Shown: in pieces, positions 9,042-17,136 of the stretch
Position numbering within the stretch: the stretch's first letter is position 1
How the letters are laid out: the number at the start of each line of letters is the position of its first letter
Assembly (NCBI RefSeq): GCF_043557345.1
Contig: NZ_JBIFFV010000008.1
Span: 151,606 to 215,605 of the forward strand
Reading direction: 5' to 3'
Source: Sulfitobacter sp043557345
GTDB taxonomy: Bacteria > Pseudomonadota > Alphaproteobacteria > Rhodobacterales > Rhodobacteraceae
DNA: 64,000 bases
Translations under genes and position numbers: made by a program
The notes under the pieces: generated by a model
The model's database searches: none
What the model was told of the DNA's origin: nothing
Seen by the model: only the letters and a program-made list of their open reading frames with translations

Positions 9042-9544
9042 GCGGCCTCACGCTCGGCCAGTTTGGCGCGGATGATCTCGGCGATGAGCTTGGTTTCATT
9101 GCCCGGGGTCATGCCGCCCACGCCTATCCGGCGGCCAAGGCTCCACCACAGGCCCAAACGCCAGCCCCGCGCCACGCGGCGGTTGGTCTTGAGCAGGAAA
9201 CCGTTCGAAGGTTTGACCGCGAAAGCGCCCTGATCAATGCGCGCGATCTCGTCCATGCGGACGATCACCCGGCCATCGGCATCGCGCAATGCCTCTTCGG
9301 TCAGTTCCACCGCGCTGGCGGTGGCGCGGCGCATCACCTCGGCAATCGCGATAAAGCCCAGCCCCACCAACACCAGCACGGTCTGCCAGACCGGATCGGG
9401 CGAGCGGGTCAGCGCGGAGTAGATCAACAGCAGCCCCAGCCCCGTCAGAGCCAAAAGCCCCACCGCCCGCCGCGCGGGTGAAGCCTTGGCCGTGGCCAGC
9501 ACGGTTTCCGCGCCGCTGTGCATGGTCTGAGAAGTGTCGGTCAT
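9038..9544 (-). CDS. Small membrane protein of unknown function, possibly PH-like
   Basis: I do not recognise a named family with confidence. The 168-residue product has two membrane spans at about residues 27-45 and 50-68, followed by a soluble domain of about 100 residues containing an IARIDQGAFAVKPSNGFLL segment and a GMTPGNETKLIAEII tail. Two spans followed by a beta-rich domain resemble bacterial PH-domain membrane proteins, but that is weak inference. It is transcribed alone toward the TadE-like genes, with its stop overlapping theirs. Confidence 0.65.
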   Translation of the reverse strand: MTDTSQTMHSGAETVLATAKASPARRAVGLLALTGLGLLLIYSALTRSPDPVWQTVLVLVGLGFIAIAEVMRRATASAVELTEEALRDADGRVIVRMDEIARIDQGAFAVKPSNGFLLKTNRRVARGWRLGLWWSLGRRIGVGGMTPGNETKLIAEIIRAKLAEREAA

Positions 9545-9655
9545 GGGCCGGGCTTTCTAAGGGGCAAGGGGCCAGCTGACGCCGCCCCTGCCGGGGTCAT
9601 TCACCCTCGGCCTAGCCCGCCGTCTGGCAAAGGGCAAGACCGGGCACCGGGCCGC

Positions 9656-10162
9656 TCAGCGTTCGCGTTTGCCTTTCTTGCCGGGCGGCCCCGCCTCCAA
9701 CCGCTGTTGCAGCTTATCGGCATAGTCTTGGCGAGCAGCGGCATCCATCGCGCTGACCTCGGCCAACCACGCCTCATGAGCGACCTGCTGAACACCCGCG
9801 GCAGCCTCGCCCTGCGCGGCCAGCACCGCGGCGGCCACATCGGCCTGAAACGGCTCGGCCCGAAGCGCGGCGAGCATTTCGTCGTAAAGCGCGCGCCGCG
9901 CTTCCCGGTCGAGGTGCCGCGCCTTGCCACTGGTGCGCATTTTCCCGTGCAGCCCGCGCCGTGCCTCGGGTGGCAGCGCCTGCACATAGGGCGAAGCATA
10001 GCTGCGCAGCCCCGGCAAATCGCCCCCGCCATGCGGCCCCGGCCCACCGTGACGCCACATTGCCCCGCCAAGCGCGCCGAGGATCATCACGTTCAGCGCC
10101 AGTGACAGGCCAAGGGCCACCCGCATGAGGCGCCTGCGCCGTGGTGTGGGATCCTGTGTCAT
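9656..10162 (-). CDS. Periplasmic heavy-metal-sensor-like protein (Spy/CpxP/CnrX type)
   Basis: This 168-residue protein has a short basic cytoplasmic start (PTPRRRRLMR), an uncleaved membrane anchor at about residues 13-35, a His/Gly-rich linker (WRHGGPGPHGGG) and a helical, Ala/Arg/Glu-rich periplasmic domain (ALPPEARRGLHGKM, LDREARRALYDEMLAALRAE) typical of the metal-resistance/periplasmic heavy metal sensor family to which CnrX and ZraP belong. The ATG at 10162 has AGGAAAG just before it; an upstream in-frame start is less likely. It is the last gene of a four-gene unit, one base after the preceding stop. By analogy with CnrX it could hold an anti-sigma factor until a ligand appears. Metal binding is not shown by the sequence, although the His-rich linker is suggestive. 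Confidence 0.75.
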   Translation of the reverse strand: MTQDPTPRRRRLMRVALGLSLALNVMILGALGGAMWRHGGPGPHGGGDLPGLRSYASPYVQALPPEARRGLHGKMRTSGKARHLDREARRALYDEMLAALRAEPFQADVAAAVLAAQGEAAAGVQQVAHEAWLAEVSAMDAAARQDYADKLQQRLEAGPPGKKGKRER

Positions 10163-10163
10163 C

Positions 10164-10520
10164 TCAACTTTCCTCCATGTCCCAGCCAAATCCACCGAAT
10201 TCGCTGCCTGTGTCAGCCACCGTGAGGTCCGAGGTTTCGGTCTCCCATGTGCCGGTTACGAACTGCCCAGCCAAATCCGGCATACCCTCGGGCGGTGCCA
10301 CACCGACCCAAACCCCGACAGCCGCAGCGGTTGCAAGACCGCTCAGCCCCGCCGCACCGCCCAAGAGTTGCCAGAGCGCTCGGTGCCACGGCTGGCGCGG
10401 CGCTTTGGGCATATGCGCTTCGGCATCGGCCAGAACCCGCGCCTGCAAATCGGCCGAGACCTGTGGCGGATTGGCCCGGGCCGCGGCAAAGAAATCTTCC
10501 AGATCGTCGAAGTCACTCAT
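10164..10520 (-). CDS. One-span membrane protein, putative anti-sigma factor
   Basis: This 118-residue protein has an acidic helical cytoplasmic N-terminus (SDFDDLEDFFAAARANPPQ), one membrane span at about residues 49-74 rich in Ala, Gly and Val, and a short acidic periplasmic tail ending in DMEES. It overlaps the end of the sigma factor gene by eight bases (ATGAGTGA) and is followed after one base by the Spy/CnrX-like gene. Gene order, size and topology match membrane anti-sigma factors such as CnrY, which bind an ECF sigma factor through the N-terminal helices. I recognise no zinc-binding ASD motif, so the role is inferred from context. A TTG two codons earlier is an alternative start. Confidence 0.7.
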   Translation of the reverse strand: MSDFDDLEDFFAAARANPPQVSADLQARVLADAEAHMPKAPRQPWHRALWQLLGGAAGLSGLATAAAVGVWVGVAPPEGMPDLAGQFVTGTWETETSDLTVADTGSEFGGFGWDMEES

Positions 10521-11109
10521 TTTCAAACCCCAATGCGTCCCGTTGTGCCGACAATTGCGCGGCCAATGCCCGTTTGCCCCGCGCGGTCAGGCTTTCCACC
10601 GCTTCGACCCCGATGCCCAGCACCTCGGCGATCTCGGGATTGGCCATACCGTCGATATGGCGCAACACCACCGCTTGCCGCTGGCGGTCGGGCAAAGTGG
10701 CCAGCGCCTGTTGCAGCGCGTCCACACGCGCGGCCTGTTGTATCTTCTGCGCGGCACCGGGGGTCGGATCGGCAGGTTCCGCCACATCATCGAGCCCGGC
10801 CACCCCCGCCCCCCGGCGGCGCAGACGGTCGGTGCAGAGGTTGGCCACGACACGGTAGAGCCAAGTGGTCACCTTGGCCTCGCCCACGCGCCACTTCGGC
10901 GCCTGACGCCAAAGCCGCAGCATCGCCTCCTGGGCCACATCCTCGGCCTCGGCCCGGTCACCGAGCACCCGCAGCGCATGGCCGTGGAGGCGTGGCACCA
11001 GCCGCGCGGTCAGCACCCGCGCCGCCGCCGCATCGCCATTGGCATAGCGTTGCAACAATTCGGCATCCGCATCCTGCTGCGCGTTGGGCAAATCCTGCAT
11101 CCCGTCCAT
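10513..11109 (-). CDS. ECF-type RNA polymerase sigma factor
   Basis: This 198-residue protein is an extracytoplasmic-function sigma factor. Region 2 covers about residues 15-100, with EAEDVAQEAMLRLW and the -10 recognition helix TTWLYRVVANLCTDRLRRR. Region 4 covers about residues 125-185, with LPDRQRQAVVLRHIDGMAN and a helix-turn-helix EIAEVLGIGVEAVESLTARG. There is no C-terminal extension, so control must come from a separate anti-sigma factor, probably the overlapping downstream membrane protein. It lies 46 bases after the EF-hand gene in the same direction. ECF sigma factors usually activate their own operon; a GGAAAC sequence at 11859-11864 (minus strand) may be a -35 element, but the matching -10 is not evident. 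Confidence 0.92.
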   Translation of the reverse strand: MDGMQDLPNAQQDADAELLQRYANGDAAAARVLTARLVPRLHGHALRVLGDRAEAEDVAQEAMLRLWRQAPKWRVGEAKVTTWLYRVVANLCTDRLRRRGAGVAGLDDVAEPADPTPGAAQKIQQAARVDALQQALATLPDRQRQAVVLRHIDGMANPEIAEVLGIGVEAVESLTARGKRALAAQLSAQRDALGFENE

Positions 11110-11155
11110 GGCTAAGGTCCGGGCGCGCCATGATCAAACGCGCCCGAGGCTTCAT

Positions 11156-11767
11156 TTAATCGCGCTGCGGCTTGTCATGGTGCATTTTGTCACCCTTGTG
11201 GTGCCGCTTGCCATGCATTTTTTTCGCCGCTTCGAACTCTTCGGCGCTGATGCTGCCGTTGCCGTCTTCGTCCAGACGCTCGAACATCTTGGCCGGATCA
11301 TGGCGCTGCGTCATCTCTTCCATCGAGAGTTTGCCGTCGTCGTTGGCGTCCATGCGCTCGATCATGCGGGCGCCCTTATCACCGTGCTTATCACCGTGCT
11401 TGCCGCCCTCTTTGCCGCCGCGCTTGCCACCGTGTCTGTCGCCCATGGCTTCCAATTCGGAGGCGTCGAGGCTGCCGTTACCATCGGTGTCGAAACGCTC
11501 AACCATCTTGGCGGCGCGGTCGGCGCGGCGTGCATCGCCTGCGGCCTTCAACTCTTCGCCGGTCACGAAACCGTCGCCATCGGCATCAACCTTGGCAAAA
11601 CGCGCCTCGGCATGGGCCTGAAACTCTGCCTGCGTGATCGCACCGTTGCCATCTGCGTCAAGCTGCTGGAACCGGTCCTGCCCGTTCGGCTGGGCGGTGG
11701 CGGCCACGGCACCCACGGCCAACAATCCGCTGAGGGCTGCGATCTTCATATTGGTACGAATGGTCAT
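11156..11767 (-). CDS. Secreted protein with five EF-hand loops and a His-rich tail
   Basis: This 203-residue protein has a signal peptide (ALSGLLAVGAVAATAQ) and five canonical 12-residue EF-hand calcium loops at residues 37-48, 61-72, 93-104, 140-151 and 166-177. Each begins with Asp and ends with Glu, for example DADGDGFVTGEE. A Gly/Lys/His linker at 111-132 separates loops 3 and 4, and the C-terminus is His/Lys-rich (MHGKRHHKGDKMHHDK). The start at 11767 is supported by GAGGAG; Met7 is an alternative. It is the first gene of the sigma factor operon, which suggests it is either a calcium or metal buffer in the periplasm or the signal input. EF-hand identity is certain; the role is inference. 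Confidence 0.9.
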   Translation of the reverse strand: MTIRTNMKIAALSGLLAVGAVAATAQPNGQDRFQQLDADGNGAITQAEFQAHAEARFAKVDADGDGFVTGEELKAAGDARRADRAAKMVERFDTDGNGSLDASELEAMGDRHGGKRGGKEGGKHGDKHGDKGARMIERMDANDDGKLSMEEMTQRHDPAKMFERLDEDGNGSISAEEFEAAKKMHGKRHHKGDKMHHDKPQRD

Positions 11768-11792
11768 CTTGATACTCCTCGTTTTTCTTAAA

Positions 11793-11882
11793 GATCGTCT
11801 CGCGCTTTTGCGCCGCGATCACAGGGTCAAACGGCAAAGCCCGAAACTTCCGTCGCAGGTTTCCAAACTTTTTTCGAAAAAA
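11793..11882. promoter_or_regulatory. Dyads in the promoter region between the EF-hand operon and the DUF983 gene
   Basis: Two symmetrical sequences lie in the 220-base divergent space. One, at 11869-11882, is the perfect palindrome TTTTTTCGAAAAAA in an otherwise GC-rich region. The other, at 11793-11820, is a dyad with outer arms GATCG/CGATC and an inner hairpin GCGC-TTTT-GCGC, only 25 bases before the EF-hand start codon, so it would be in the leader RNA. A GGAAAC at 11859-11864 on the minus strand could be an ECF -35 box. No function can be assigned without experiment. Confidence 0.35.
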
Positions 11883-11987
11883 TCGGCAAAGACCCGCCCT
11901 GCGCGACATGGCGCCGCAACGGCAACCTCCGGTCTTTTCATTTCACGCCCCAGACTGCATCTATCCCTCAACCAGAGGATCGCCCCC

Positions 11988-12404
11988 ATGTCACAGACAC
12001 AGCAATTGTCCCCCGACACCGCAGAGACCGACGCCAGCGAAGAGCGGCCCCGCCTGCCTGCCATGCTGCGCGGTTGGCGTGGCAAATGCCCCTCCTGCGG
12101 GGGCGGAGAGTTGCTGCATGGCTATCTGAAAGTGAACGACGACTGCGCGGTCTGCCGTCAAGAGTTCCATCATCACCGCGCCGATGACGGCCCGGCCTAT
12201 CTGACCATTCTGCTGGTCGGTCACCTGTTGGCGCCGGGGCTGCACATCGCCTATGCGGTCTGGCGGCCCGAACCTCTGACCCTGTTCACCATTTTTGCGG
12301 TTGGCTGCACGGCGCTGTCGCTTTACCTTCTGCCCAGACTGAAGGGGGCCATGATCGGCTTTCAATGGGCCAAAAGGATGGGCGGTTTCGGCCGGTCAAG
12401 CTGA
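11988..12404 (+). CDS. DUF983 family membrane protein
   Basis: A 138-residue protein has two CxxC pairs (Cys34/Cys37 in GKCPSCGGG and Cys53/Cys56 in DDCAVC), followed by HHHRADDGPAYL and two membrane spans at about residues 70-92 and 97-115. This is the exact pattern of the DUF983 family, widespread in alphaproteobacteria and of unknown function; the cysteines look like a zinc ribbon facing the cytoplasm. The ATG at 11988 follows GAGGATC. It is 42 bases before the NUDIX gene and probably cotranscribed with it. Confidence 0.88.
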   Translation: MSQTQQLSPDTAETDASEERPRLPAMLRGWRGKCPSCGGGELLHGYLKVNDDCAVCRQEFHHHRADDGPAYLTILLVGHLLAPGLHIAYAVWRPEPLTLFTIFAVGCTALSLYLLPRLKGAMIGFQWAKRMGGFGRSS

Positions 12405-12446
12405 GGCGGCCTGCCCTTCGGCCCCTGACTGCCGGAGCGCTACCGC

Positions 12447-13142
12447 ATGACCATCGACAAGACCAAAATCCGCAACGCCGCCACGGTGATCGTGCTGCGC
12501 GACCGCCATGAGACCCCGCATATCCTGATGGGGCAACGCGGGGCAAAGGCGGCCTTCATGCCGAATAAATTCGTCTTTCCCGGCGGGGCGGTGGACGCGG
12601 GCGATGCCAATGTGCCCCTTGCCGCCCCGGTGAACGCGCTTTGCCACGGCAGGCTTTGCGACGATGCTGAGCCGTCCCTCGCCCATGCCATCGCCGTCGC
12701 CGCCATTCGTGAGCTTTGGGAAGAGACCGGTCTGGTGCTGGGCCGCAAAGGCGCATGGCAGGGGGATGTGCCGCCCGACTGGCAGAGCTTTGCAGCCACG
12801 GGCCATTTGCCCGACGCCTCCGCCCTGCAATTCGTGTTTCGCGCCCTGACACCGCCGGGCCGCCCGCGCCGTTTCGACGCGCGGTTCTTTTTGGTGGATG
12901 CCGACGACATCGCCAGCGACCCCGACGATTTCGACGCCGCCTGTGATGAGCTGTCACATCTGCAATGGGTGCCGCTGAGCCGGGCGCGGTCCTTCGACAT
13001 GCCCTTCATCACCGAGGTCGTCATGGCCGAGGTCGCCGCCCGCGCGCGCGACACCAGCCCGCCTGCCTCGGTCCCGTTTTTCAAGAACAACGACGAAGAG
13101 AGCCTGTTTTTGCGCCTGCATGGCCGCCCGATGACGGGCTAG
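12447..13142 (+). CDS. NUDIX hydrolase with an enlarged NUDIX box (NUDT7/NUDT19-like)
   Basis: The 231-residue product carries a NUDIX signature in two pieces: FPGGAVDAGD at about residues 44-53 and RELWEETGLVLG at 88-99. The gap between them is about 25 residues longer than in the standard box, as in NUDT19/RP2-type and some CoA-pyrophosphatase relatives. The Glu residues that bind magnesium (E92, E93) are present. Such enzymes split a nucleoside diphosphate linked to another moiety; acyl-CoA is a plausible substrate from the family resemblance but is not proven. The gene ends in the palindrome CTAG shared with the convergent transporter. Confidence 0.88.
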   Translation: MTIDKTKIRNAATVIVLRDRHETPHILMGQRGAKAAFMPNKFVFPGGAVDAGDANVPLAAPVNALCHGRLCDDAEPSLAHAIAVAAIRELWEETGLVLGRKGAWQGDVPPDWQSFAATGHLPDASALQFVFRALTPPGRPRRFDARFFLVDADDIASDPDDFDAACDELSHLQWVPLSRARSFDMPFITEVVMAEVAARARDTSPPASVPFFKNNDEESLFLRLHGRPMTG

Positions 13143-14059
13143 GTCACCAACACCAGCGTCAGGATCGACAGGGCCAGCACCAACATTCCCGCCCATTCCC
13201 GGCGCGAAATCCGCTCGTGGAAGAACAGGGTCGTGGCCGCAACGCTCAGCATCAGCTCCACCTGCCCCAAGGCTTTCACATAGGCCGCGTTTTGCAGGGT
13301 GAAGGCGATGAACCAACAGAGCGACCCGCCCATCGAGGTCAGCCCGATCCAAACCGCTATCCGCCGCGCGGCCCAGACCCGGCGCATCTGCCCCGGTTCG
13401 CGCAGCCGCAGCCAAAGGGCCATGATCAGCGTCTGCATCAGCACCACCGCCGCCAGCGTCACCCCTGCCCGCAACAGCGGATCGCCCGAGGCCACGGCGA
13501 GCGAGGCGCCGCGATAGCAGACCGCCGAGATCGCAAAGAGAGAACCCGAGGCGATGCCCAGCCCCGCCGCACGGTTGCGCAGATCGCCAAGGCGCAGCCC
13601 CCGCGCCTCGGCTCCGCCGGACAGCAACAACAGCCCCAGCACGCCAAGGGCGATGGCCGCAAAGCCCGCGCCCGAGACCCCCTCGCCCAGCACGATCCAG
13701 CCCATCAGCACGGTCTGGATCACCTCGGTCTTTTTGAAAGTGATGCCAACGGCGAAATTGCGCTGCTTGAACAACAGCACCACGCAGACCGTCGCCATGA
13801 TCTGCGCCGTGCCGCCCATCGCCCCGTACAGCCAGAAGCCCGCCCCTAGCGGCGGCACCCCCTGCCCGCTCAGCACCAGATAGAGCGGCAGCAAGAGCGC
13901 CACGAAGGGCGCGGAATAGAGAAAGCGCGAAAAGGTCGCCCCGCCCGCCGAAAGCGTATCGGTGGCCAGATGTTTTTGTAGCATGAAGCGCCCGGTCTGA
14001 AAGACGGCGGCGGCAAGGGTGACGAGGATCCACAGATCGGGGGCGAAAGCACTGTCCAT
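13139..14059 (-). CDS. EamA/DMT-family transporter
   Basis: This 306-residue protein is almost entirely hydrophobic, with about ten predicted membrane spans in two repeats of five, as in the drug/metabolite (EamA) exporter superfamily. Recognisable pieces are QKHLATDTLSAGGATFSRF near the first cytoplasmic loop and LGQVELMLSVAATTLFFHER in the second repeat, where EamA proteins have the conserved helix nine region. The substrate cannot be told. It is a single gene that ends within the stop of the NUDIX gene. Confidence 0.85.
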   Translation of the reverse strand: MDSAFAPDLWILVTLAAAVFQTGRFMLQKHLATDTLSAGGATFSRFLYSAPFVALLLPLYLVLSGQGVPPLGAGFWLYGAMGGTAQIMATVCVVLLFKQRNFAVGITFKKTEVIQTVLMGWIVLGEGVSGAGFAAIALGVLGLLLLSGGAEARGLRLGDLRNRAAGLGIASGSLFAISAVCYRGASLAVASGDPLLRAGVTLAAVVLMQTLIMALWLRLREPGQMRRVWAARRIAVWIGLTSMGGSLCWFIAFTLQNAAYVKALGQVELMLSVAATTLFFHERISRREWAGMLVLALSILTLVLVT

Positions 14060-14099
14060 AACAGCCTATAGGCCGAAGGCGGGCGGCAGGGCCAGTGCC

Positions 14100-14645
14100 T
14101 TAGGGTCTCATCTCTAAGACCCCGAGGTCATAGCCGTTGAAATCCAAGATCTCCTGTGCGGCGGCGATCCGGTCCGCGCCACCTGTCGCCTGACGGTCGA
14201 GGATCCAGCCATAGCCGCCCTTGGGGCTGCCGATGACCGCGGTGCGGAACCCTTCGTCGACCCAGAGCACCCAGAAAGGCCGTTCGGCCCCGCCGACGGC
14301 GGCGCGCATGGTGTAGCGGCCCGACCCCTCTGCGCTCAGCGCCCAAAGGGTACGGGTGTTGCGGCATCCGGCGCTGTCGCAGGTCTGGCGCTGTTCAATC
14401 AGGGTCGGCCCTTCCGGCGCAAAGGTCACGGCTTGCAGGTCGGCGTCACCGGGGAATGCCGCCCGGACCTGCCAATCGCCGCCAAAACGCGCCGCGTCAT
14501 AGCGGCTGGTGGCTCCGATCAAAGCCTCCGCATCGCGAAACCCGGTCTGCGCGGGCGGCGCCTCGCTGCCGCTACACGCCGCGAGGGCGCCCAACAGCAG
14601 CAGCATGGCCCCCCGCCGCGCCAAATGCATCCCAAGGCGGCCCAT
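14100..14645 (-). CDS. Outer-membrane lipocalin-like lipoprotein (Blc type)
   Basis: The 181-residue product starts with a lipoprotein signal peptide ending in the lipobox LAAC (mature Cys about 24). The lipocalin motif follows as RFGGDWQVRAAFP (GxW) and the later strand pair FWVLWVDEGFRTAVIG with GYGWILDRQ matches the TDY-like and final motifs of bacterial Blc lipocalins. These bind lipids or other hydrophobic ligands at the outer membrane. The start ATG shares one base with the stop of the upstream aldo/keto reductase (TGATG), so the two are cotranslated. C-terminal length is slightly above Blc. Confidence 0.82.
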   Translation of the reverse strand: MGRLGMHLARRGAMLLLLGALAACSGSEAPPAQTGFRDAEALIGATSRYDAARFGGDWQVRAAFPGDADLQAVTFAPEGPTLIEQRQTCDSAGCRNTRTLWALSAEGSGRYTMRAAVGGAERPFWVLWVDEGFRTAVIGSPKGGYGWILDRQATGGADRIAAAQEILDFNGYDLGVLEMRP

Positions 14646-15688
14646 CAATAGGGCATCGGATGGGCTTTATGCGCCGCGTCGAGATCGGCCATCACCTCAT
14701 CGCTGAGGCTCAGTTCCGCCCCGCCAAGCGCCACGTCAAGCTGCTCAAGGCTGGTCGCGCCAAAGATCACAGAGCCCATGAAGGGCCGTGTCGCAGACCA
14801 TGCCAGCGCCATCTGCACCGGGTCGAGCCCATGTTTTTCGGCCACGTCAAGATAGGCCGCGACTGCTTCAAAGGCGCGGGGGGTGACCCGACCGCCGAGG
14901 TCTTCGTTCAGCGCCAGACGCGACCCGGCGGGGATCTTCCCGCCCTGATATTTCCCGGTCAGCAAGCCCGCGGCCAGCGGAGAGAAGGCCAGCATGTCGA
15001 TCTGCTCATTAACGCAGGTCTCGGACACATCGGTATCGGCCAAACGACACATCAGCGAATATTCGTTCTGCACCGAGATCGGGCGCGGCCCGCCCACCCG
15101 TTCGGCCACGGCGGCCCATTGGGTCAGCCCCCAAGCGCTTTCGTTGCTCAGGCCAAAGGCGCGGATCGTCCCCCGCTCGACCTCACGCTGCAGCGCACCG
15201 AGGGCGTCTTCCATATGCGCCATGGTCTCGGCCCGGTTCTGGCTCGACGGGTCGTAGTGCCAATTCTTGCGGAACATATAGCTGCCGCGGTTGGGCCAGT
15301 GGAATTGGTAAAGGTCGATGTAATCCGTCTGCAAGCGCTTCAGCGAACCTTCGATGGCGCCGGGGATCGTGTCGGAGGAAATCGGCGCGCCGTCGCGGGC
15401 GTGCTGCATCCCCTCGCCGGAATGTTTGCTGGCCAGAACCACCTCGTCCCGGCGCTTGTCGCGGGCGACCCATTGGCCGATGATCTCTTCTGTCCGGCCA
15501 ATCGTCTCGGCGCTGATCGGGTTCACGGGGTACATCTCGGCGGTGTCGATGAAGTTGATCCCGGCCTCCAGCGCGCGGTCGATCTGCGCATGGCCCTCCT
15601 CGGCGGTGTTCTGGGTGCCCCATGTCATGGAGCCCAAACAGAAATGCGAGACCTCGATATCGCTGGAGCCGAGCTTTTTCATCTTCAT
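14645..15688 (-). CDS. Aldo/keto reductase, Tas-like
   Basis: This 347-residue protein is an NADPH-dependent aldo/keto reductase closest in pattern to E. coli Tas. It has LGSMTWGTQNTAEEGHAQ, the catalytic Asp/Tyr region NFIDTAEMYPVNP, Lys in VLASKHSG, the DYIDLYQFHWPNRGSY segment, and SNESAWGLTQW. Length equals Tas. The chosen ATG at 15688 gives MKMKKLGSSDIEVS, with AGGAC eight bases before; an in-frame upstream extension has no family similarity. It is the first gene of a two-gene unit with the lipocalin. The physiological substrate is unknown. Confidence 0.92.
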   Translation of the reverse strand: MKMKKLGSSDIEVSHFCLGSMTWGTQNTAEEGHAQIDRALEAGINFIDTAEMYPVNPISAETIGRTEEIIGQWVARDKRRDEVVLASKHSGEGMQHARDGAPISSDTIPGAIEGSLKRLQTDYIDLYQFHWPNRGSYMFRKNWHYDPSSQNRAETMAHMEDALGALQREVERGTIRAFGLSNESAWGLTQWAAVAERVGGPRPISVQNEYSLMCRLADTDVSETCVNEQIDMLAFSPLAAGLLTGKYQGGKIPAGSRLALNEDLGGRVTPRAFEAVAAYLDVAEKHGLDPVQMALAWSATRPFMGSVIFGATSLEQLDVALGGAELSLSDEVMADLDAAHKAHPMPY

Positions 15689-15842
15689 CTTTTTGTCCTC
15701 GCTTGTGATTTGCCCGCAACCTAGCCGCCTGCCCGGCCATCGCAAGGGCAATTGCCCTCAGTCGATCCTAGCGCGCCGACAAAAGCGCAGCCCCGGCGCA
15801 TTCGGCCTTTCGTTCGGGCAGCAATGGACGCAATCTGCGCCC

Positions 15843-17066
15843 ATGCGCCTGCTCATTTCCTTCGCCGCCCTGTTCTTCTCGGTCATCCTTTTGCAACTCT
15901 CCACCGGGGGTGTGGGGCCAATCGACGTGCTGTCAGGCGCGCAGCTTGGGTTCAGCCGTCAGGAAATCGGTATGCTCGGCTCGGCGCATTTTCTGGGGTT
16001 CTTCATCGGCTGCTGGTGGGCGCCCCGGCTGATGGGCAGCGTCGGCCACAGCCGCGCCTTTGCCGCTTTCACCGCTGCCGGGTCGATCGGTCTGATGGCG
16101 CATATGATGGTCGTGGACCCCTATGCATGGGGGCTGATGCGGGTCGCCTCGGGCATGTGCGTGGCGGGCTGCTATACGGTGATCGAGGCATGGATGCAGG
16201 CCAAGGTCACCAATGAGACGCGCGGGCGCACCATGGGCATCTACCGGGTGGTGGACATGAGCGGCTCTCTCGCCGCGCAGTTGATCGTGGGCGTGCTCGC
16301 CCCGGCGTCTTACGTCTCTTACAATTTGCTGGCCATCGGCTGCTGCGCCGCCCTCTTGCCGCTGACGCTGACCAAAGTCCGCCCGCCCGACACACCGAGC
16401 CAGCCGCGCCTGCGCCCCCGCCTTGCCTTTGACCGCTCGCCGCTGGCGGCGGCGGGGGTCATCGTGGCCGCCGTCTCAAGCGCGTCTTTCCGGATGGTCG
16501 GGCCGATCTACGGCCAAGAAGTCGGCCTCAGCGCGCCGCAAATCGCGTGGTTCCTTGCCGCCTTCGTGCTGGGCGGTGCGCTGGCGCAATATCCCATGGG
16601 GATGCTGGCCGATAAGTTCGACCGCCGCTGGGTTCTGATTTGGCTTTCGGTCGCTGCGATGGGCGGCTGTGCGGTCACCGTGATGGGCGCGGGCTATGGC
16701 ACGGCGGGGATCATGCTCTCCGCCGGGCTCTTTGGCGCCACGACCTTTCCGATCTATTCGGTCTCTGCCGCCCATGCCCATGACTTTGCCAGTTCCGACG
16801 AACGGGTGGAGCTTTCCGCCGCCCTGATGTTCTTTTTCGCTCTGGGTGCCATCGGCGCGCCCTATCTCGCCTCGGTTCTGATCGACAATTTCGGCGCGGC
16901 GGCGCTTTTTGCGATGATCGCGGCGGCGCATGGGGGGCTGGTGGTCTTTGGCCTTGCCCGGATGCGCGCGCGGCCCACCTTGGCCAAGCGAACGCCCTAC
17001 GTCTACGCACCACGGACCAGCTTTCTCATCGGGCGGCTCTTGGGCCGCGCACGGGACCGCGACTGA
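15843..17066 (+). CDS. MFS transporter of the YcaD type
   Basis: A 407-residue integral membrane protein has about 12 spans. The loop between spans 2 and 3 is GCWWAPRLMGSVGHSRAFA and the central cytoplasmic loop runs through PRLRPRLAFDRSP. ARVASGMCVAG-like and YPMGMLADKFDRRW segments are typical MFS loop motifs, and the overall pattern fits the YcaD/DHA1-like group. No substrate can be named. The frame is open for 163 codons upstream, but the ATG at 15843 starts the first hydrophobic span. The stop codon sits in the loop of a strong terminator hairpin. Confidence 0.85.
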   Translation: MRLLISFAALFFSVILLQLSTGGVGPIDVLSGAQLGFSRQEIGMLGSAHFLGFFIGCWWAPRLMGSVGHSRAFAAFTAAGSIGLMAHMMVVDPYAWGLMRVASGMCVAGCYTVIEAWMQAKVTNETRGRTMGIYRVVDMSGSLAAQLIVGVLAPASYVSYNLLAIGCCAALLPLTLTKVRPPDTPSQPRLRPRLAFDRSPLAAAGVIVAAVSSASFRMVGPIYGQEVGLSAPQIAWFLAAFVLGGALAQYPMGMLADKFDRRWVLIWLSVAAMGGCAVTVMGAGYGTAGIMLSAGLFGATTFPIYSVSAAHAHDFASSDERVELSAALMFFFALGAIGAPYLASVLIDNFGAAALFAMIAAAHGGLVVFGLARMRARPTLAKRTPYVYAPRTSFLIGRLLGRARDRD

Positions 17067-17080
17067 CCGGTCCCGTCTTT
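17051..17080 (+). terminator. Terminator hairpin overlapping the end of the MFS gene
   Basis: A nine-base perfect stem, ACGGGACCG (17051-17059) and CGGTCCCGT (17068-17076), encloses an eight-base loop that contains the TGA stop of the MFS gene. It is followed by CTTTT. The position means termination is built into the last codons; the metG start is 57 bases farther on. Confidence 0.75.
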
Positions 17081-17136
17081 TGCTGGAACTGGCGTAGCCC
17101 TTGCGATAAGGCTGCGCCAAGCACGGGAATATAGAT

